This document shows, one piece after another, positions 43,001-47,429 of a stretch of DNA of 47,429 nucleotides. The DNA is from an uncultured Clostridia bacterium. Its GTDB lineage: Bacteria > Bacillota > Clostridia > Saccharofermentanales > Saccharofermentanaceae. Where the stretch lies: assembly GCA_947165785.1 (NCBI GenBank), contig CAMVBS010000011.1, positions 1-47,429 of the forward strand, written 5' to 3'. Under the pieces are notes generated by a model, which was not told the origin of the DNA, ran no database searches, and was given only the letters and a program-made list of their open reading frames with translations. Every line of letters begins with the position of its first letter. The stretch's first letter is position 1. A program made the position numbers and the translations under genes.

Positions 43001-43537
43001 TGATGTACGGAAACCATCGAAGAAGTGGATGAATGGAACTCTGCTCTTGATAGTAGCGAGGTGAGCAACTGCTGCAAGGTCAGCAACTTCCTGAACGGAG
43101 TTGGAGCAGAGCATTGCAAAACCTGTCTGACGGCAAGCCATAACGTCTGCATGGTCACCGAAGATATTCAAAGCGTGAGCTGCGAGTGCTCTTGCGGATA
43201 CATGGAATACGCAAGGAAGAAGCTCACCAGAGATCTTGTACATATTAGGGATCATAAGAAGGAGACCCTGAGATGCTGTGTAAGTAGTTGTCAAAGCACC
43301 TGTAGCCAATGATCCGTGAACTGCACCGGCTGCACCTCCTTCAGATTGCATCTCGACGACATTAACTGTCTGTCCGAAGATGTTCTTTCTGCCCTCTTGA
43401 GCCCACTGATCAGTGTAATCAGCCATTGGTGACGATGGAGTAATAGGGAAGATTGCAGCATTCTCTGTAAAAGCGTACGAAGAATAAGCCGCAGCTGTAT
43501 TACCGTCCATGGTCATTTTCTTAAGTTCACGTGCCAT
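40010..43537 (-). CDS. nifJ: Pyruvate:ferredoxin (flavodoxin) oxidoreductase
   Basis: The single-chain enzyme of about 1175 residues oxidises pyruvate to acetyl-CoA and CO2 with reduction of ferredoxin. The N-terminal domain has MDGNTAAAYSSYAFTENAAI and PITPSSPMADY. Two 4Fe-4S motifs lie near residues 690-760, CIQCNQCSLVCP and CLSCGVCVTVCP. A third cluster is bound through CAGCGETPY, and the thiamine diphosphate site is GDGWAYDIGYGG with DTEVYSNTGGQASKSTP. All domains are intact. Two ATGs, at 43543 and 43537, share one AAGGAG site; the second gives the usual MARELKKM start and was chosen. It is monocistronic and supports an anaerobic fermentative life. Confidence 0.97.
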   Translation of the reverse strand: MARELKKMTMDGNTAAAYSSYAFTENAAIFPITPSSPMADYTDQWAQEGRKNIFGQTVNVVEMQSEGGAAGAVHGSLATGALTTTYTASQGLLLMIPNMYKISGELLPCVFHVSARALAAHALNIFGDHADVMACRQTGFAMLCSNSVQEVADLAAVAHLATIKSRVPFIHFFDGFRTSHEIQKIEVMDYADLAELVDYDAVAEFRKRALSPNHPTLRGTAQNPDIYFQAREAANPFYLKVPDAVQYYMDKINEIRGTSYKLYNYYGAPDADRVIISMGSVDETIEETIDYLTAKGEKVGLVKVHLYRPFAVEKFLEAIPSTAKAIAVLDRTKEPGSHGEPLYLDVCAAFAGKKDAPVIIGGRYGLGSKDTTPNHIYAVYKELAKAQPKPQFTLAINDDVTNLSLDASEAIDVANEGTVSARFWGLGADGTVGANKNSIKIIGDHTEKYAQAYFSYDSKKSGGITISDLRFGDTPIRSTYLINMADFVACHNQSYVYKYDMLSSLKPNGTFLLNTQWSAEEIDANLPGEMKRYIANNNIKFYTIDAVAKAKEIGLGGRINTICQSAFFKLSGIIPVDQAVEYMKAAAKKSYGKKGDDIVNMNYAAIDAGVNAVVEYNVPDSWKTAADTAPAKREVPDFIKNIVDVMNAQKGDSLPVSAFKGIEDGTFPQGTAQYEKRGTAVDIPVWDATKCIQCNQCSLVCPHAAIRPFLLNEEEAAKATFPVADVKPKANEYKFRMQVSALDCLSCGVCVTVCPDKVQAITMAPLKDNMVEAENWDYCVGLSYKENTLPKNTVKGSQMEQPLLEFSGACAGCGETPYAKLLTQLFGDRMQISNATGCSSIWGGSAPSMPYTTNHNGFGPAWANSLFEDNAEHGFGMYLGYKQLRNRVKGYVTELADVATSDSLKAAITAWVDGMTDGENSRKLSDTLAAELEAYNGEGKDLATKALNYKDFFVKRSQWIIGGDGWAYDIGYGGLDHVLASGEDVNVLVLDTEVYSNTGGQASKSTPTGAVAQFAAGGKNIKKKDLGMMAMSYGYVYVAQCAMGSNSAQTIKAFTEAEAYHGPSLVICYAPCINHGIKGGLKVAQLREKAAVECGYWHLYRFNPTLTAEGKNPFTLDSKEPQGGYEAFNAFLMAEVRYNSLLKKYTPDIVDGLFRKNYNDSLVRLASYKKMAADL

Positions 43538-43599
43538 AAACATGTCTCTCCTTTGTTTTTTATATATACTCGTGTTATATCTACACAAAAAGCACAAAT

Positions 43600-43608
43600 A
43601 TTATATCA
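43600..43608 (-). promoter_or_regulatory. Extended -10 promoter of nifJ
   Basis: TGATATAAT on the minus strand, in TCGTGATATAATATT, lies about 60 bases before the start codon, with no strong -35. The rest of 43609-43748 shows no gene. Confidence 0.55.
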
Positions 43609-43748
43609 CGACTCAAGAGAAAAGGCGGTCAAATAATGAGAGAATTTAGGGAAAATACTTAACTTTTTCTGACTTCCCCTTATTTATGTATGTAATGAAT
43701 TTTATTTAATTATAATAAATGACCTTTTCGATACTTATTATCGAGAAA

Positions 43749-43778
43749 GAAAAAGGACGCTTCAGTGAAACGTCCTTT
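43749..43778 (-). terminator. Terminator of the VanW gene
   Basis: AAAGGACGTTTC and GAAGCGTCCTTT on the minus strand form a twelve-pair stem with an ACT loop, followed by further T. It begins eight bases after the stop. Confidence 0.88.
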
Positions 43779-43785
43779 GTTGTTC

Positions 43786-45642
43786 TTATGTAGCTTCTGT
43801 AGCATCTCCGCTTTCAGAAGGAGTAACCGGCTGAGTATCCGTAGGAGCAGGCTGTGTGTCTGTCGGAGCAGGCTGCGTATCGGTTGGTGCCGGCTGCGTA
43901 TCCGTAGGTACCGCTGAATCGCTCGGGATAACGCTGTCTGTTGCAGAAGACTCGGTCTCTGACGTAGCATCGACAGCACCTGATACCGTACCCGTTGACG
44001 GATCGAGCGTAGCAAGAGAACCGTCAGGATTAAGGATTCCTACCTCTACTATCCTGTTGATCCTAGGATAGTAGCTCTCCATGTACTTCTCTCTCTTGAT
44101 CTCGTTATCGTCCTTGTCATACCAGACCTTGTAAGAAACAGCTGTCTTAGGATTGTGTGCAGGCATTACTTCGTGTGTAGTACCTACTGCCATTGACGCA
44201 TTTGCCTGATATGTCGTTGTAGCTGAACCTGTTGTCTCACATGTGGACTCGAGCTTGATGTATGAACCGTCATCGAACGGATGTCCGTAGAACTCAACAT
44301 ATATTCTTGTATTTTCAACATCGTACCATGCATGTACACCGATCGGATATTCGGAATCATTAGTGAACTTAAAGTCAGCCGAACCCCAGTCTACTGTAGC
44401 GTCGGTACCCTCGGCACAGTATGTAGAAGGCCACTGGTGGGGATGCCTCTCGTCGATCTGAAGGTCACACTTGGATGCACACTGATACATCATGGAGCTT
44501 ACCTGACAGATTCCGCCGCCGTAGTCTTTCTCAGACTTACCGCCCTGGATAACGCCTGCGAGCTCATAGCCCTTATCAGGTGTTCTCTGACCTACAAAAC
44601 CGTTAAATGAGAAACTCTCACCCGGATTAAGGAGAAGTCCGTCGATCTTCTCGCATGTGATCTTGATATTGTGGTTACGGCTGTTATCGGCAGTTGTCTT
44701 GGAATCAGCCTCAGCGATAAGACCAAGTCCCGCAGTAAGATCATCCTTGGAATTCTCAGGCTCCAGGATCTCAAAATCAACATCAACTGTTCCCGTGTAT
44801 GTTCTGGAATCAAGAAGTTCCTTGGTATCAGCGATAGCCTTGTCGATATCGACACTGCATCCTTCAGAGGAATCACTGACGGAGAACGAACAGGTAACGG
44901 CATCGAACGACTCGATCTGAGCCTCAACAACATCCTTGTTGAAAGGATCGAGGATACCGTGGATCATATCGGAAAGACCGTCTGTCTTAACGGTAAATGC
45001 TGTCATATACTCCTTAGGAGTCTTCTGGAGATCCTGATACTTTGTATAACAGTCAACGAGCTGCTCGCCTGTAGCATCCTCAGCTGGTCTTGCATAGGAA
45101 AATGCCTCATTTACGATCTCGACTGCATTGCTCTCGAGAGGGAAATCACTGAAGTCCAGCGGATATGTTGTTCCGTCATAGTTAAGACTGATGTCTACCT
45201 CGGAAGGAGCATTGGAAAGCCCTTCATTAACAAGAGCTAAAGCTTCCTCTCTTGTCTTGCCGGAAACGTCGATACCGTCGATCTTGATACCGTTATAGAA
45301 AACGTCGCTCTTGAGTTCTTCTTTGATCTCGGAAGCCTTCTTGACGACCTGAGTTCCGTCAGCCATAACAACATTGAACTTTTCTTCCTTGTCAAAGAGA
45401 TTTCCGTTCTTTACATAGTAGGCGCCTACTACGATACCTGCTACCGCAATCGCAACTGCCGCAATGATGCCGATGGTCTTGCCGACATTACCCTTTTTCT
45501 TGGTTCTTGACGTGTTCTTTACGGATGTTCTGCTATTTGATGAAGTGGATCTGTATGCTCTGGTAGTAGAGACCTGCGGAGCCCTTGATCCCTTGCCTCT
45601 CGAACCCGTATTTGTCCTTGCATTAGGTGCGTTCTTCTTCAT
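43786..45642 (-). CDS. VanW family membrane-anchored wall protein with Pro/Thr repeat tail
   Basis: The 618-residue protein starts with a basic, Ser/Arg/Thr-rich cytoplasmic segment and has one membrane helix at about 56-78. An external peptidoglycan-binding-like region (about 110-330, with GIKIDGIDVSGKTREEAL) comes next. The VanW domain spans about 335-460: ITCEKIDGLLLNPGESFSFN, then GYELAGVIQGGK, GGGICQVSSMMY and ERHPHQWPSTY. A G5-like tail region is followed by a low-complexity end with four TDTQPAP-type units. VanW domains occur in vancomycin-resistance clusters but are widespread in Clostridia, so this is not evidence of resistance. GAGGA precedes the ATG. Confidence 0.92.
   Translation of the reverse strand: MKKNAPNARTNTGSRGKGSRAPQVSTTRAYRSTSSNSRTSVKNTSRTKKKGNVGKTIGIIAAVAIAVAGIVVGAYYVKNGNLFDKEEKFNVVMADGTQVVKKASEIKEELKSDVFYNGIKIDGIDVSGKTREEALALVNEGLSNAPSEVDISLNYDGTTYPLDFSDFPLESNAVEIVNEAFSYARPAEDATGEQLVDCYTKYQDLQKTPKEYMTAFTVKTDGLSDMIHGILDPFNKDVVEAQIESFDAVTCSFSVSDSSEGCSVDIDKAIADTKELLDSRTYTGTVDVDFEILEPENSKDDLTAGLGLIAEADSKTTADNSRNHNIKITCEKIDGLLLNPGESFSFNGFVGQRTPDKGYELAGVIQGGKSEKDYGGGICQVSSMMYQCASKCDLQIDERHPHQWPSTYCAEGTDATVDWGSADFKFTNDSEYPIGVHAWYDVENTRIYVEFYGHPFDDGSYIKLESTCETTGSATTTYQANASMAVGTTHEVMPAHNPKTAVSYKVWYDKDDNEIKREKYMESYYPRINRIVEVGILNPDGSLATLDPSTGTVSGAVDATSETESSATDSVIPSDSAVPTDTQPAPTDTQPAPTDTQPAPTDTQPVTPSESGDATEAT
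43825..43908 (-). repeat. Four tandem 21-base repeats encoding PTDTQPA units
   Basis: Residues 579-606 of the VanW protein are four copies of a seven-residue unit, PTDTQPA with the last ending PV. The DNA copies differ at third positions, so the repeat is old or kept by protein selection. Confidence 0.85.
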
Positions 45643-45811
45643 ATGTATCCTCTAAAATAAAACTATTATTTATTATCTTCTAACACATATTAGACTTTAC
45701 TAAAGTACAACATCAGTTTCAAGTTTCCGCAAAAGAAATTTTTGTTCAAAAAACATAGCATTTCCGCACCTTTGTTTGGATAAACTAAATATTTGCCCAA
45801 TCCTGCCTCAG

Positions 45812-45840
45812 TTGTTAGTCGTTTCTTTTTAATATATAAT
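45812..45840 (+). promoter_or_regulatory. Sigma-A promoter of the sugar transferase gene
   Basis: TTGTTA (45812-45817) and TATAAT (45835-45840) are 17 bases apart, 32 bases before the ATG. The divergent region 45643-45872 should also hold the VanW promoter, but no clear one was seen. Confidence 0.7.
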
Positions 45841-45872
45841 CTATTGCGTTAGAATTTGCTTTGGAGAAGGTT

Positions 45873-47300
45873 ATGAACCGAAAGTTTTTTACAGTCCCTC
45901 ACCTTTTTAAGATACTGTTTATGCTCGGACTTGCCGTGATAGTACATCTGGCATACGTTACGAGCTTCTATGTTGTGCTTGGTAATAACTATGCCTCCAC
46001 GCCGGAGATGAACTTCGACGCTTATATCCACTTGATCCCGATCATCGTCATCGCGACCCTCATTCTCGCTGACATCCTTCAGATGCCTCGTTTTTTTCGA
46101 AAAAAGAATATAGACGTAGTATCCCAGTCTCTTGTCTTCTCAACGATCCTGACCCTCGTCACGCTCTCGGCAAAAGACCTTCTTGTTCAGCGTGCATTCC
46201 CTCGAAGCGTTATCCTCTTGAGCTACATAGTGCTCATCATTTACGTTTTCACATGGGAGATGATCTGCAGCATCATAAGCCACAAACTTTACGAGAACGG
46301 CGAGCTTGTAATCATCGGCGCCAGTGATCACACGATCCAGACCGTAATGGAAAAGATCAATCCTTCCCTCAAGAGCCTTGATCTTAACATGAGCGAACCT
46401 ATCAAGTATCAGGACAGAAGCGCCATCCGCGCTGCAGTAAGACGCCAGGCCGAGATCTTCATCTGCCCGGATGTTCCTGAAGACGCCAAATCCGAGATAA
46501 TCCTTATGTGTGCAAAACAGCGCACAGTCGCATACATCGTTCCGCAGTTCTACGAGATCAGCCTTTACAGATCCAGGCTCATCAATCTTAACGACCTTAT
46601 GGTCTTCCTCCTGGACAGAATGGCACTCTCTTTCGAGCAGAGACTTATCAAGAGAACGTTCGACATCATATTCTCCGTTCTTGCGATCATCCTCACTTCA
46701 CCTTTTATGCTCTTTGCCGCAATCGGAACCAAGATCTCCAGCAAGGGTCCTGTATTCTTTAAGCAGGAAAGACTTACTATCGACAACAAGCCTTATAACA
46801 TAATCAAGTTCAGAACGATGATCCAGGATGCAGAGTCCAAGACCGGTGCCGTTATCTCCGGTAAGAACGATCCTCGTGTTACCAAGTTCGGTAAAATCCT
46901 CAGAAGAACAAAGATAGACGAGCTTCCTCAGTTCTTCAACGTTCTCGTTGGTGACATGAGTGTTGTAGGCCCTAGATCAGAGCGTCCGGAGTTCGTAACC
47001 AACTTCGAAAAAGAGATCCCCGGCTACTCACAGCGTTTTGCTGTTAAGGCAGGTATCACAGGACTTGCTCAGGTTGCCGGAAACTACGATACTACACCTC
47101 AGGATAAGCTCCGTTACGACCTTCTCTACATCAAGAACTACTCGATCCTTCAGGATATCAAGATCATCTTCTCCACTGTAAGAGCGATCGTCTCACCACA
47201 CCTTTACAATCAGACCTTTAAGGATAATCAGGACGTCTATGTGGCAGCACATTCTCCTGCTCCTACTGTAGTCCCTGCTGATATAGAAGAGAAAAAGTAA
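45873..47300 (+). CDS. Polyprenyl-phosphate sugar-phosphate transferase (exopolysaccharide initiation)
   Basis: The 475-residue protein starts at the ATG at 45873 behind GGAGAAGG; a TTG at 45861 overlaps that site. Four N-terminal helices span about 10-130, followed by a Rossmann-like CoA-binding-type region (NGELVIIGASDHTIQTVMEK) and the bacterial sugar transferase domain. Its landmarks are KRTFDIIFSVLAIILTSPFM near 263, FKQERLT, IIKFRTMIQDAE near 312, RRTKIDELPQFFNVL near 346, GDMSVVGPRSERPEF near 362 and KAGITGLAQVAGNY near 389. It would load the first sugar phosphate onto undecaprenyl phosphate for surface polysaccharide. No partner glycosyltransferases are in view. Confidence 0.93.
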   Translation: MNRKFFTVPHLFKILFMLGLAVIVHLAYVTSFYVVLGNNYASTPEMNFDAYIHLIPIIVIATLILADILQMPRFFRKKNIDVVSQSLVFSTILTLVTLSAKDLLVQRAFPRSVILLSYIVLIIYVFTWEMICSIISHKLYENGELVIIGASDHTIQTVMEKINPSLKSLDLNMSEPIKYQDRSAIRAAVRRQAEIFICPDVPEDAKSEIILMCAKQRTVAYIVPQFYEISLYRSRLINLNDLMVFLLDRMALSFEQRLIKRTFDIIFSVLAIILTSPFMLFAAIGTKISSKGPVFFKQERLTIDNKPYNIIKFRTMIQDAESKTGAVISGKNDPRVTKFGKILRRTKIDELPQFFNVLVGDMSVVGPRSERPEFVTNFEKEIPGYSQRFAVKAGITGLAQVAGNYDTTPQDKLRYDLLYIKNYSILQDIKIIFSTVRAIVSPHLYNQTFKDNQDVYVAAHSPAPTVVPADIEEKK

Positions 47301-47309
47301 GATTACAGG

Positions 47310-47333
47310 CCGTCTCATTCGAGGCGGTTTTTT
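47310..47333 (+). terminator. Terminator of the sugar transferase gene
   Basis: CCGTCTC and GAGGCGG form a seven-pair stem with an ATTC loop followed by six T, nine bases after the stop. Confidence 0.9.
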
Positions 47334-47345
47334 GTTGCCTGTTTT

Positions 47346-47429
47346 TTATTCCTTGAGCTTTTGCAGTAACCCTGGTGTGTATTTCCTGCCTCGACTTATA
47401 GCCTCGAGTAACCCTAAGGTGTATTCGGG
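47346..47429 (-). CDS. 3' end of an unidentified gene cut by the right edge
   Basis: Read on the minus strand, 27 open codons end in TAA at 47346-47348. They contain two related segments, EYTLGLLEAIS and KYTPGLLQKLK, fourteen residues apart, and the DNA shares AGGGTTACT at the same offset. No family is recognised. The short length makes the call tentative. Confidence 0.4.
   Translation of the reverse strand, partial: PEYTLGLLEAISRGRKYTPGLLQKLKE

Noticed and set aside
43825..43908. CRISPR-like or mobile repeat
   Set aside because: The four 21-base units are in frame, without spacers, and code for a Pro/Thr tail.
43786..45642. Vancomycin resistance gene
   Set aside because: A VanW domain alone is common in Clostridia; no vanA/H/X or regulator genes are nearby.
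1..47429. Insertion sequences, prophage, tRNA or rRNA genes
   Set aside because: No transposase, integrase, terminal repeats, cloverleaf or rRNA sequence was recognised in either strand.

Overview
The window looks like a chromosomal segment of an anaerobic, low-to-mid GC member of the Bacillota, class Clostridia. The grounds are strong AGGAGG-type ribosome binding sites, sigma-A promoters, a single-chain pyruvate:ferredoxin oxidoreductase, DnaD and DnaI-type primosome proteins, a VanW protein, YfhO proteins and an envelope without outer-membrane pilus parts (no PilQ or PilP). The species cannot be named from sequence alone. The standard code is used, with TGA as stop.

Layout. Bases 1-2936 (minus strand): a type II pantothenate kinase, a DUF1624 acyltransferase-like membrane protein, a DUF3810 membrane protein and the first codons of a possible hemZ, all overlapping. 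Bases 2952-14604 (minus): a type IV pilus region. The motor and platform operon pilB-pilT-pilC-pilM-pilN-pilO (14428-7215) starts at a well-formed promoter with a structured leader and ends at a terminator. A polytopic sulfatase/phosphoglycerol-transferase-fold enzyme (7066-4970) follows from its own promoter. After it come four prepilins (4591-3007): two very short ones, one with a zinc-ribbon tail and one minor pilin. A terminator lies between the first pilin and the rest. Bases 14708-18711 (plus, divergent from pilB): a divergent prepilin peptidase, YebC, a P-loop/Asp23 fusion, a DUF6062-like Cys-rich protein and a DsrE/YedF-like protein. Bases 18736-20568 (minus): a large pilin-like surface protein that may be the pilus tip. 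Bases 20663-26703 (minus): a DEDDh exonuclease and two YfhO proteins.

Bases 26870-30347 (plus): a lipid kinase, a membrane PrsA/SurA-like foldase and a histidine phosphatase. Bases 30420-33067 (minus): two units, NUDIX-yigZ and htrA plus a 40-residue membrane protein too short for ordinary gene calling. Bases 33133-35958 (plus): a DUF4015 glycoside hydrolase-like protein and serS. Bases 35991-39882 (minus): a DnaD-domain protein, a DnaI-like helicase loader, acpS and an SH3/NlpC-like membrane protein that lacks its catalytic residues, then rpmB from its own promoter. Bases 39947-45642 (minus): nifJ, then a VanW protein. Bases 45812-47333 (plus): a polyprenyl-phosphate sugar transferase. The right edge holds the 3' end of an unidentified minus-strand gene.

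The most distinctive content is the pilus system. It has all cytoplasmic and inner-membrane parts of a Gram-positive type IV pilus, with retraction ATPase, but several unusual parts: alpha-helix-only pilins, a zinc-ribbon pilin, a peptidase whose GxGD glycines are not conserved, a GspK-like large pilin without Glu5, and an embedded phospho-transferase-fold enzyme that might decorate pilins. Function assignments come from family recognition by eye; no database search was run.
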